Assembly (NCBI GenBank): GCA_017539265.1 | Contig: JAFYHG010000006.1 | Span: forward strand, 1 to 42,539 | DNA from: Alphaproteobacteria bacterium | Lineage (GTDB): Bacteria > Pseudomonadota > Alphaproteobacteria > CAAHEQ01 > UBA3637 | Direction: 5' to 3' | DNA: 42,539 bases | Shown here: positions 33,341 through 40,283 of the stretch, one piece after another | Numbering within the stretch: the stretch's first letter is position 1 | How the letters are laid out: each line of letters starts with the position of its first letter | Translations under genes and position numbers: made by a program | The notes under the pieces: model-generated | The model's database searches: none | What the model saw: only the letters and a program-made list of their open reading frames with translations | Told to the model about the DNA's origin: nothing

Positions 33341-34337
33341 GACGAACCTTTCTGATCTAGAAGATGAACTGGACGAATTATACACCAAAAATAACTCGTT
33401 TGTCACGTCAAAAGTGACAGAATCGCAAATAAAAATGCGTTTGGATAAATTTTTGGCCGAATCTTTTCCCGAATTTTCGCGCAGTCAAATCGCCCGAATG
33501 ATAGAATCTGACGCGGTTAGACTGTTGTCGGATCCGCAAAAAATATTATCTTCCGATGATAAGGTTCGATTGGGTGATATTTATGAATTGACTCCCCCCG
33601 ATGCTATTGAAGCGAATCCGGAGCCGGAAAATATCCCTTTGGATATCCTGTATGAAGATGATGATTTGCTGGTTGTAAATAAGCCCGCAGGGCTTGTCGT
33701 TCACCCTGGGGCGGGAAACCCCAGGGGGACACTTGTGAACGCCCTGTTGGCACATTGTAAAGATTCACTGTCGGGAATTGGCGGGGTAAAGCGCCCCGGA
33801 ATTGTCCATCGGATTGATAAAGATACCAGTGGGATTTTGGTTGTTGCTAAAAATGATTTCACGCATACAAGATTATCCGAACAATTTGCCGAACATACCA
33901 TAGAGCGGATTTATCAGGCCCTTGTTTGGGGATACGTGCAAAAGCAATCGGGCCTTGTCGTCGGGGATATCGGCCGATCCCCGCATAATCGGCAAAAAAT
34001 GGCGATTGTGCCGCACGGAAAAAAAGCGGTAACCCATTATGAACGTTTGGCCGTTTTCGGCAAAGGAATCGCCAGTCACATCCAATGCATACTGGAAACA
34101 GGGCGCACACATCAAATTCGGGTGCATATGTCATCGATCGGTCATTCGTTAATCGGGGATCCGCTTTACGGTTCCATTCCGCGTGTTGCCCCCGATTTTG
34201 CAAAATACTTTCCGCGTCAGGCTTTACACGCCGGCTTTTTGGGATTTACACACCCACGCACCGGCGAGCGCCTTGACTTTGAAACCCCCATGCCCGCAGA
34301 TATGCAGGAATTGTTGGACGGGCTGTCCGAATTATAG
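33339..34337 (+). CDS. rluD: 23S rRNA pseudouridine synthase RluD
   Basis: 332 residues. N-terminal S4 RNA-binding domain (about 30-85: MRLDKFLAESFPEFSRSQIARMIESDAVRL), then the RluA-type catalytic domain with HRIDKDTSGILVVAKND; Asp160 is the nucleophile equivalent. TGRTHQIRVHM follows, also typical. It makes pseudouridines in helix 69 of 23S rRNA. The N-terminal 30 residues are acidic and extra; no good alternative start exists and AAGGAG is 13 bases before the ATG, a longish spacing. It faces away from the dnaE operon and converges on grpE. Confidence 0.9.
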   Translation: MTNLSDLEDELDELYTKNNSFVTSKVTESQIKMRLDKFLAESFPEFSRSQIARMIESDAVRLLSDPQKILSSDDKVRLGDIYELTPPDAIEANPEPENIPLDILYEDDDLLVVNKPAGLVVHPGAGNPRGTLVNALLAHCKDSLSGIGGVKRPGIVHRIDKDTSGILVVAKNDFTHTRLSEQFAEHTIERIYQALVWGYVQKQSGLVVGDIGRSPHNRQKMAIVPHGKKAVTHYERLAVFGKGIASHIQCILETGRTHQIRVHMSSIGHSLIGDPLYGSIPRVAPDFAKYFPRQALHAGFLGFTHPRTGERLDFETPMPADMQELLDGLSEL

Positions 34338-34340
34338 AGA

Positions 34341-34934
34341 TTATTTCGTTACAATAACCATCGCCTCGCGCAGGACTCTATCCCCACCGATGGTGTATCC
34401 GGTCTGAAGCTCTTGAATAATGGTGCCGGCCGGTTTGGTGGCATCTTCAACCTCTTGAATGACCTTATGCAGGTTCGGATCAAATACTTTACCCAGACTT
34501 TCCATTTTTTCAATTTGTTGCTTTTTAAGGGCATTCACTAAATTGCCGGCCGTCATTTCAACCCCTTTCAGGAGGTTTTCCAAAACAGGATTGATTGTTT
34601 CCCCTTTGGCTTTTTCTTGGGCAATTTCATTTTGAGTAAAGGAAATCGCTTGCTCAAGTGAATCGGCCACCGGCAATAAATCCTTGGCAAACCCACCGGT
34701 TGCATAGCGATTGGCTTTGGCAATATCAATTTGCGTCCGTTTTTTCACGTTTTCCATTTCGGCCGTTGCCCGCATGGCCAGATCTTTCCAATGCGCAACC
34801 TCTTCTGCTAACTTTTCCAACTCTTTATCGCCCTTTGCTTCGGGGTTGGGTTGTTGCTGTGGTTGCTGCTTTTCCACGTTTTTGGGTGGATTTTGGGGTT
34901 TATTCGTCTCTTGAAAATTATTCTTCATATTCAT
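34341..34934 (-). CDS. grpE: nucleotide exchange factor GrpE
   Basis: 197 residues: a Gln/Pro/Asn-rich head (about 1-35), the long helical dimer (about 38-110, LAEEVAHWKDLAMRATAEMENVKKR with the conserved arginines), and the C-terminal beta domain with GKVFDPNLHKVIQEVED and LQTGYTIGGDRVLREAMVIV. It releases ADP from DnaK during protein folding. The head is longer than usual. AAAGGATAACAC precedes the ATG. dnaK and dnaJ are not in the window. Confidence 0.95.
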   Translation of the reverse strand: MNMKNNFQETNKPQNPPKNVEKQQPQQQPNPEAKGDKELEKLAEEVAHWKDLAMRATAEMENVKKRTQIDIAKANRYATGGFAKDLLPVADSLEQAISFTQNEIAQEKAKGETINPVLENLLKGVEMTAGNLVNALKKQQIEKMESLGKVFDPNLHKVIQEVEDATKPAGTIIQELQTGYTIGGDRVLREAMVIVTK

Positions 34935-34957
34935 GTGTTATCCTTTCGTTTGACATA

Positions 34958-34986
34958 AATGTAGATGTTTTTTTATCAAAAATCAA
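34958..34986 (-). promoter_or_regulatory. grpE promoter
   Basis: Minus strand TTGATT (34981-34986), 17-base spacer, TACATT (34958-34963). The preceding CC (giving CCTTGATT) also fits a heat-shock sigma-32-type -35 element, plausible for grpE, but the -10 region does not clearly match. Confidence 0.45.
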
Positions 34987-35007
34987 GGGGGAGGGGCGCC
35001 TTTTACC

Positions 35008-35036
35008 TTGATTTTTTTGCCCAAAAAGAGTATGAT
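35008..35036 (+). promoter_or_regulatory. rph-rdgB promoter
   Basis: TTGATT (35008-35013), 17-base spacer, TATGAT (35031-35036), divergent from the grpE promoter and 30 bases before the rph ATG, which has AAAGGAG. Confidence 0.65.
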
Positions 35037-35066
35037 GCAAACATTCAACAATAAAGGAGTTTATTT

Positions 35067-35786
35067 ATGTCCAGAAATAATAACAGAAAAGCAGATGAAT
35101 TGCGTCCCGTAAAATTAATCCCGAATGCCAATAAGTGGGCTGAAGGGTCTTGTCTTGTGGAATGGGGCGATACAAAAGTTATGTGTACCGCAAATTTAGA
35201 AGATAAAGTCCCCCTTTGGGTTAAAGGAACAGGGCAGGGCTGGGTAACGGCCGAATACGGGATGTTGCCGCGTTCAACCGAAACACGGATGGAACGGGAA
35301 TCCAAAAAAGGGCAACAAGGGCGCACCCAAGAAATCCAACGCCTGATTGCCAGATCCTTAAGGGCATGCGTGGATATGAAAGCCCTTGACGGTATGACCG
35401 TTAAGATTGATTGCGATGTTATTCAAGCCGATGGCGGAACGCGTACGGCCTCTATTACCGGTGGCTTTGTGGCTTTGTATTTGGCGCTTTCTAAAATTAT
35501 GCCTCAAAAAAAATGGGAAGTCCTGCCGATTACGGATTTTGTGGCGGCGGTATCTTGCGGCATTGTGGATAAAGTACCCGTATTGGATTTGGATTACGCC
35601 GAAGATTCACATGCGGGAACGGATTCAAACTTTGTCATGAACGGGCGCGGCGGTATTATTGAAATTCAAGGAACGGCCGAACACGGCGCATTTTCCCCGG
35701 AAGAATATGCCGAACTTTTAAGACTTGCCCAAAAAGGAATTCAAACCCTTATCCATATGCAACGGGAAGTTTTGTTAAAGGGGTAG
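35067..35786 (+). CDS. rph: ribonuclease PH
   Basis: 239 residues of phosphorolytic 3'-5' exoribonuclease that trims tRNA 3' ends. Conserved segments: [37 protein letters not shown], the [21 protein letters not shown] loop, [18 protein letters not shown], and [19 protein letters not shown], ending [21 protein letters not shown]. The Arg/Glu loop that binds phosphate and the catalytic Asp residues are present. The length is normal. rdgB starts 2 bases after its stop, a widespread pairing. Confidence 0.95.
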   Translation: MSRNNNRKADELRPVKLIPNANKWAEGSCLVEWGDTKVMCTANLEDKVPLWVKGTGQGWVTAEYGMLPRSTETRMERESKKGQQGRTQEIQRLIARSLRACVDMKALDGMTVKIDCDVIQADGGTRTASITGGFVALYLALSKIMPQKKWEVLPITDFVAAVSCGIVDKVPVLDLDYAEDSHAGTDSNFVMNGRGGIIEIQGTAEHGAFSPEEYAELLRLAQKGIQTLIHMQREVLLKG

Positions 35787-35788
35787 TC

Positions 35789-36379
35789 ATGATACAAAAA
35801 ATTGTTTTGGCAACACATAATGCCCATAAACTGGAAGAAGTGCGCGCGATTTTAAAACCCTTGGGCGTGGAGGTTCTGGGGGGCGATGAGGTAGGCCTTA
35901 AAGACATAGAGGAAACGGGTGAAACCTTTGAAGAAAATTCGCGCCTAAAGGCCCGTGCTGCCTATGCTCAGGTACAAATGCCCGTTTTGGCCGATGATTC
36001 GGGATTATGTATTAAGGCCCTAGGGGATAAACCGGGGCTCCATTCTGCCCGATTTGCGGCCGAACATGGAGGGTATCCTGCCGTATTTGATACGGTATGG
36101 CAGGCATTAAAACCGCATCAGGATTGGTCGGCCTATTTCATTTGCTCAATGGTTTTAAAAACAGGGCCATTGCCTGCGGATGAGCATGTCTTTATCGGTA
36201 AAATGACGGGGAAAATTGCCCCAAAAGCCAGCGGGACACACCTGTTCGGTTATGATCCGATTTTTATACCCGACGGATACACCGAAACCTGTGGCGTTTT
36301 GGAACCTGAAATCAAAAACAAAATCTCCCACCGCGCTAAAGCATTGGAAAAATTGACGGGATTTTTAAGGGGATATTAA
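35789..36379 (+). CDS. rdgB: RdgB/HAM1-family dITP/XTP pyrophosphatase
   Basis: 196 residues. ATHNAHKLEEVRAIL at the start, then GETFEENSRLKARAAY, VLADDSGLCIKALGDKPGLHSARFA, SGTHLFGYDPIFIPDG and ISHRAKALEKL are all conserved HAM1-family segments. It hydrolyses dITP, ITP and XTP to monophosphates, keeping deaminated purines out of nucleic acid. It is co-transcribed with rph. Its end overlaps the convergent small secreted protein gene by 4 bases. Confidence 0.95.
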   Translation: MIQKIVLATHNAHKLEEVRAILKPLGVEVLGGDEVGLKDIEETGETFEENSRLKARAAYAQVQMPVLADDSGLCIKALGDKPGLHSARFAAEHGGYPAVFDTVWQALKPHQDWSAYFICSMVLKTGPLPADEHVFIGKMTGKIAPKASGTHLFGYDPIFIPDGYTETCGVLEPEIKNKISHRAKALEKLTGFLRGY

Positions 36380-36582
36380 ACAATATACCCAGAACCACCA
36401 CCAGGGATTTCACCACCACCTGGAGGATGGCAACTTTGTGCGAATAAAGCATCAGAGGGTTGAGTATTTAAGATCTTTCCCTTACCGGTTGTCGGTAATG
36501 CCTGTGTTTCCTTCCCCGAATTCATTGAAAAAAACAAGGAAAAGAATAAGAACACAAAAAATCGTTTAATACGTCTGGCCAT
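36376..36582 (-). CDS. small secreted protein, cassette copy 2
   Basis: 68 residues. MARRIKRFFVFLFFSLFFSM is a basic, Phe-rich signal sequence or membrane anchor that is residue-for-residue the same as in the gene at 38087-38317, whereas the following 46 residues (ending in a Gly-rich GGGEIPGGGSGYIV, with one Cys) share nothing obvious with that copy. The ribosome site AAGGAGG overlaps the stop of the prepilin-like gene, so the two are coupled. Its partner upstream is interrupted by a TAA. No family known. It could be a minor secreted peptide, a cofactor or chaperone of the prepilin, or a toxin or antimicrobial peptide; nothing decides between these. Confidence 0.6.
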   Translation of the reverse strand: MARRIKRFFVFLFFSLFFSMNSGKETQALPTTGKGKILNTQPSDALFAQSCHPPGGGEIPGGGSGYIV

Positions 36583-36596
36583 AATTTAACCTCCTT

Positions 36597-37643
36597 CTAA
36601 TACCATTCACCACCGGCTGCTTTACATGCGTCCTCAGAATCGCAATCCTCATAATTACCGGGGCCACATGTCACTTCGCACTCTGGCGTCCATAAACCGC
36701 TCAAACAAACGCAACTTCCATATGTAAGGCCGTTGGCTTGGCAGTAACGTCCCTTACAGCAATCTATAGGTTTTCCATCCTTATCATCTCCACCTGAAAT
36801 GCAATAGGGTTCACATATATTATTAATGCACTCAAAACCCCTACCACAGGGAATATTAAAAACTATCCCATTAGGATAACAATCAGCATCAGTCCAACAA
36901 GTTTCTGTTTTTGTGAAATCATACTCACAAGAACACTTTTTATGATCAGGTGCACATTCATCACATTCTTCTGGCGTACCACATCCAGTAAAATGGCCAT
37001 ATTTACATTTATGGGAAAGTGCCCCACATTGGGTAGTACATATTTCAGGATGTTTTACAGAATGAAACAAGCAATTCCAATCACTAGGATCACTCTTGGG
37101 ATCACAATATCCCTCTTTTACCTTGCATTTACCATGAATACACTCTTGCCAAAATTCGCAATTTTTATCATCGGTACAGCCTGTGTTGGATGATACACTG
37201 GAATTTTCCGTGGAAGAGGTTAAAATTCCGCTACCCGATGATATTGTTTCTCCGCCTGCTGATGAAAGAATGCTTCCGCCACCAACAGATACACCACTAT
37301 CGTCATCTGAGGAAACTTCGCTACCACCTGTGGAAGATACCACACTCCCACTATGCGAAGATATTTCACTACCGCTAATTGAAGAAACTTCGCTATCTTC
37401 ATTGGATGAAATAGGGCTTGCACCATGTGACGATACGCCCGAATGCGAACCGATCGGCCACTTATATTCGGGATCTATATCTACCAAAGCCATATCAAAT
37501 TTGACCGCATTTTCTTCTCCACAGCCGGCAACGGATCTTTCTTCATCATTTAATTTCATTGGAATATTTGTCATAGACTTTAACCGTTTACACACCCCCG
37601 ACGAAATACCGGAAATGTTAAGGATTGGCCCCTCTCCAAGCGC
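36597..37643 (-). pseudogene. C-terminal part of prepilin-like protein, copy 2, after an in-frame TAA
   Basis: After the TAA at 37644-37646 the frame continues without a shift to 36597. It translates to ALGEGPILNISGISSGVC, closely matching copy 1 (PVGEGPTLSVLDISPGVC), then the rest of the pilin domain, a Ser/Gly/Val repeat stalk and a cysteine-rich domain with more than 20 Cys, such as CTDDKNCEFWQECIHGKC and CCKGRYCQANGLTYGSC. An internal start at 37595 (MCKRLKSM) lacks a good ribosome site, and a protein from there would lack the export signal. So it is probably dead unless the stop is read through. The repeats and Cys modules remain open, suggesting a recent interruption. Confidence 0.65.
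37185..37450 (-). repeat. Ser/Gly/Val repeat stalk, copy 2
   Basis: In the prepilin-like protein this DNA encodes imperfect repeats of the form S-x-S-G-S-E-V-S-S, for example DSEVSSISGSEISSHSGSVVSS. Unit length is mostly 8 residues (24 bases), with exchanges between SGS, GGS and DDDS. Compared with copy 1 the tract is longer and more diverged. Confidence 0.65.
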
Positions 37644-37934
37644 TTAGGATAAAGTTATTTGATATTTATTTAAAATGATGTCGCCTTCCGGTGTTTTCCA
37701 AAAACCTTTCAGGGTCTTCAAGCTGGTTGCCTCATCCTTGGCCGCCCCATGTCGGGACAAGGCCACCATACGCATTCTGGCCTCGGAAAGGATTGTATTT
37801 GCATGACTTGAATCAACGGCATAGCGATAGGTACCGATTCCACCGATCGTTAAAACACCGGCGATAATGATTACACCCAACATCTCAACAACGCTGCGTC
37901 CGGATTCTTGCTTGGATTTAAATGAAAAATGCAT
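37644..37934 (-). CDS. type IV prepilin-like N-terminal fragment, copy 2
   Basis: 96 residues from the ATG at 37934, the start conserved with copy 1 (MHFSFKSKQ) and preceded by GAGGG. Prepilin peptidase signature: GRSVVEMLGV, cleaved after Gly12 with Glu at +5, then a hydrophobic helix (GVIIIAGVLTIGGIGTYRYA). The frame ends at TAA after QITLS, where copy 1 has a CAA (Gln) codon, so a single C-to-T change explains it. The fragment could still be processed but would lack the folded pilin head, stalk and Cys-rich domain. Confidence 0.75.
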   Translation of the reverse strand: MHFSFKSKQESGRSVVEMLGVIIIAGVLTIGGIGTYRYAVDSSHANTILSEARMRMVALSRHGAAKDEATSLKTLKGFWKTPEGDIILNKYQITLS

Positions 37935-37967
37935 ATTCTTTGCCCTCATCAATAAACAATTTCCCAC

Positions 37968-37996
37968 AAAGTATCAGATTTTTTGTGGTGTGTCAA
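37968..37996 (-). promoter_or_regulatory. promoter of prepilin-like gene, copy 2
   Basis: Minus strand TTGACA (37991-37996), 17-base spacer, TACTTT (37968-37973). Position relative to the gene and much of the leader match the promoter of copy 1, so the promoter was duplicated with the cassette. Confidence 0.65.
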
Positions 37997-38086
37997 TAAG
38001 AAAAACGTTTTCTTTTGTATTTTTATGCGATGATTTCTCGGATAAAATATTACCGCCCTAAAACACAAAAAAGCAAGATGAAATTT

Positions 38087-38317
38087 CTAAAAAGAGGCCG
38101 GTGAACAATACGGGTCATCCGGTTCGCATTTGGCATCTGTCTGTATATCAGGTGGAGGAGGGGGACATTTTGCCTTTGCTGAGTTAAAAGAAAAGCTGAA
38201 AATACTCTTTTCTTTCACGGATGCAAGTTGATTCTGCCGTGGTTCTTTCTCTGAGTTCATTGAAAAAAACAAGGAAAAAAACAAAAATACAAAAAATCTT
38301 TTAATTCGTCTGGCCAT
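38087..38317 (-). CDS. small secreted protein, cassette copy 1
   Basis: 76 residues. The N-terminal 22 residues (MARRIKRFFVFLFFSLFFSMN and Ser) are the same as in the gene at 36376-36582. The remainder is unlike that copy: KEPRQNQLASVKEKSIFSFSF, then a Pro/Cys-rich tail with CPPPPP and two further Cys (KCEPDDPYC). The ribosome site is GGAGATTAAATT. It follows the intact prepilin-like gene by 29 bases, the same order as in copy 2. A constant export signal joined to a variable Cys- or Gly-rich tail is the notable point. Function unknown. Confidence 0.6.
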   Translation of the reverse strand: MARRIKRFFVFLFFSLFFSMNSEKEPRQNQLASVKEKSIFSFSFNSAKAKCPPPPPDIQTDAKCEPDDPYCSPASF

Positions 38318-38346
38318 AATTTAATCTCCAATATTATTTTACTAAT

Positions 38347-39699
38347 TTAAGGGTCTTGTATTTCTTTACAATAGACTATACACCTATTTCTCGCATAACA
38401 GCTACAGCTTGGTATACCACGATTCAGTACACAGGCATTTTTATTAATAATGACATCACTACGACGATAACACCATGGATCCAGCATAACGTCAAAATTA
38501 CAGGGATCAATACAAACTTGTTTTATATCCCCATCCGGTCGCATTTCATCTTTACAGAGCATATTTCCTACCCAATGCCAAGGTTGAAGTGCGCCGGTCG
38601 GATATTTGCATATACCCTTTAAACACAAGCTTCCAAAGGGGCAATCACTATCACGATTATCAACCGAGCAAGGATCCCCTACCTTTGCATGCGTACATGT
38701 ATAATTGGTTCCGAAAGTTTTGCGACAAACAACACCGCTTTCTTCCGGCAGGTCTACGGTATCATCGCAATCATATTTTGAATTGCAACTTTCTCCCTGT
38801 GCTGCACGGGGAACGCATTGCCCCCCGGAACATCTGTATGAACCTTTACATTGATAGTTTTCCTCACAACAATCATATAAATCCCCTTGATCTTGACAAG
38901 TTCCACACCGGCAATAACCGGTTGAACAATCACTTTGTTTTGTACAACTTTCCGGCTCATTTGAAGGATATTCCATGAAATAAGAGGAATACATAGTGCC
39001 ATTACCGGTCCCGGAAGATACCTCACTACCACTGTTGGAAGATACCTCGCTACCACTAGAAGATATTTCGCTACCACTGCTGGAAGATACGGCTTCCCCG
39101 CCAGTTGATGAAACAACGTTCCCACTTATAGAGGAAACTTCCGACCCACCGCCGGGTGTGACCACGAAACCACCACCTGCTGAAACATGGGTACCACTTC
39201 CTCCGCCCGAGGACACCAATGAGCCGGCAAACTCAGGATCAAAAGCTACCAGTGATAAATCGAATTTAGCCGCATTTTTTGTATCACAAACCGCAACGGA
39301 TATTTCTTCATCATTCAATTTCATGGGAATGCCGGTCATGGCTTTTAAACGATTGCAAACACCCGGGGAAATATCTAAAACACTTAATGTCGGACCCTCC
39401 CCTACCGGTTGGGAAAGGGTTACCTGATACCTATCCATAATAAAATCGCCTTCCGGTGTTTTCCAAAAGCCTTTCCATGTTTTCCGGCTTGTGGCCTCAT
39501 CCGTTGAAGCCCCCGCGAAAGACAGGGCCACCATTCGTTTATGGAGTTCGGCAACGATGGTATTGGCGTGATTCGAATCGATAGCGTAACGAATACCGCT
39601 AATCCCGCCGATGGTTAAAACCCCGATAATTGCCAAAACGCCCAACATTTCGACAATAGTACGGCCGGTTTCTTGTTTGGATTTAAAAGAAAAATGCAT
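38347..39699 (-). CDS. type IV prepilin-like protein with repeat stalk and Cys-rich tip, copy 1
   Basis: 450 residues from the ATG at 39699 (GAGGG 8 bases upstream); an upstream in-frame TTG is less likely. Prepilin motif GRTIVEMLGVLAIIGVLTIGG: cleavage after Gly12, Glu at +5. Residues to about 155 form a pilin-type domain with a Cys pair (GVCNRLKAM ... SVAVCDTK) like the disulphide of type IVb pilins. A Ser/Gly/Val repeat tract (about 165-245) then leads to a C-terminal region with some 30 Cys in modules such as CTKQSDCSTGYCRCGTC and CSVDNRDSDCPFGSLCLKGIC, resembling disulphide-rich eukaryotic extracellular modules. A surface-exposed adhesin-like pilin is likely; no pilus machinery is in the window. 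Confidence 0.7.
   Translation of the reverse strand: MHFSFKSKQETGRTIVEMLGVLAIIGVLTIGGISGIRYAIDSNHANTIVAELHKRMVALSFAGASTDEATSRKTWKGFWKTPEGDFIMDRYQVTLSQPVGEGPTLSVLDISPGVCNRLKAMTGIPMKLNDEEISVAVCDTKNAAKFDLSLVAFDPEFAGSLVSSGGGSGTHVSAGGGFVVTPGGGSEVSSISGNVVSSTGGEAVSSSSGSEISSSGSEVSSNSGSEVSSGTGNGTMYSSYFMEYPSNEPESCTKQSDCSTGYCRCGTCQDQGDLYDCCEENYQCKGSYRCSGGQCVPRAAQGESCNSKYDCDDTVDLPEESGVVCRKTFGTNYTCTHAKVGDPCSVDNRDSDCPFGSLCLKGICKYPTGALQPWHWVGNMLCKDEMRPDGDIKQVCIDPCNFDVMLDPWCYRRSDVIINKNACVLNRGIPSCSCYARNRCIVYCKEIQDP
38995..39170 (-). repeat. Ser/Gly/Val repeat stalk, copy 1
   Basis: Tandem imperfect repeats encode S-S-x-S-G-S-E-V-S-S. On the plus strand GAAGATA recurs at 39014, 39038, 39059 and 39083, so the unit is 24 bases with one 21-base unit. 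Such a tract can gain or lose units in frame and so change stalk length. Confidence 0.7.
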
Positions 39700-39732
39700 G
39701 TTTCCATCCCTCAACAATAAATAATTTGTCCC

Positions 39733-39761
39733 AGAGTACTAGATTTTTTTGGGGGTGTCAA
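39733..39761 (-). promoter_or_regulatory. promoter of prepilin-like gene, copy 1
   Basis: Minus strand TTGACA (39756-39761), 17-base spacer, TACTCT (39733-39738), 33 bases upstream of the ATG. The -10 element is weak in its second half. Confidence 0.65.
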
Positions 39762-39771
39762 TAAAAATATC

Positions 39772-39799
39772 TTGTTTTTTCATTTTTTTCTGATATGAT
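39772..39799 (+). promoter_or_regulatory. promoter of the PH-domain gene
   Basis: TTGTTT (39772-39777), 16-base spacer, TATGAT (39794-39799), then GAAAGGAA and the ATG at 39825. Divergent from the prepilin promoter. Confidence 0.5.
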
Positions 39800-39824
39800 A
39801 TAGGCAGATGAAAGGAATTTTTCT

Positions 39825-40283
39825 ATGAGCAATAAACGTATTATTCAAAATATTATCAATAACGATGAAGATTTTATTTGGCATGTGACGGGGTCTATTG
39901 CGGACGTTAAATTTAATCCGCTTTATTGGGTTTTAACCCTTGCGACATGCGGAATATTTTTGATTATTCTTTATTACCGCCGAGTTTATCATGCCTATGT
40001 TTTGACGAATCAACGTTTAATTGTTATTTCCGGTATTTTTAGTAAAGCCGTTGATGAAATTGAACTCTTTCGTGTGGTGAACAGTTCTACATCTCAAACC
40101 CTAATCGACATTTGGGCTGATTTAGGGACGATAGATGTTGATTCAACGGATATGACGGGATCTTTAAGGATGCGGAAAATTCCCAATCCGCATTTTGTGC
40201 GCGACAGCCTCAGAAAACAATATACCCTTGCCCGGCAAAAGAAGGGAACTGTTGTCCTTGAAAGTCTATCGGGTCAAGTTTAG
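39825..40283 (+). CDS. membrane-associated bacterial PH-domain protein
   Basis: 152 residues. A hydrophobic segment (about 32-50, PLYWVLTLATCGIFLIILYYRR) is followed by the bPH_2-type PH domain: YHAYVLTNQRLIVISGIFSKAVDEIELFRVVNSS, then DLGTIDVDSTD and the ending IPNPHFVRDSLRKQY. The pattern 'Y-LT--R--I--G-------E--L--V----' is diagnostic for bacterial PH-domain proteins, which are usually membrane-bound and of unknown role. It overlaps the convergent TPR gene by 18 bases. Confidence 0.8.
   Translation: MSNKRIIQNIINNDEDFIWHVTGSIADVKFNPLYWVLTLATCGIFLIILYYRRVYHAYVLTNQRLIVISGIFSKAVDEIELFRVVNSSTSQTLIDIWADLGTIDVDSTDMTGSLRMRKIPNPHFVRDSLRKQYTLARQKKGTVVLESLSGQV

Noticed and set aside
36597-37595. Independent gene starting at 37595
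   Set aside because: The apparent start lies inside the pilin domain homologous to copy 1, with no good ribosome site and no export signal; it is the continuation of the interrupted copy 2.
21629-37646. Recoding of TAA as a sense codon in this organism
   Set aside because: Two genes have in-frame TAA with homologous continuation, but hisS, rpoZ, murJ, lnt, rpmJ, rdgB and others end in TAA at the expected place. A general reassignment is excluded; local readthrough, mutation or sequence error remain.
38995-39170. CRISPR-like array
   Set aside because: The repeats are contiguous, without spacers, and lie in frame inside a coding sequence that gives a Ser/Gly/Val stalk.
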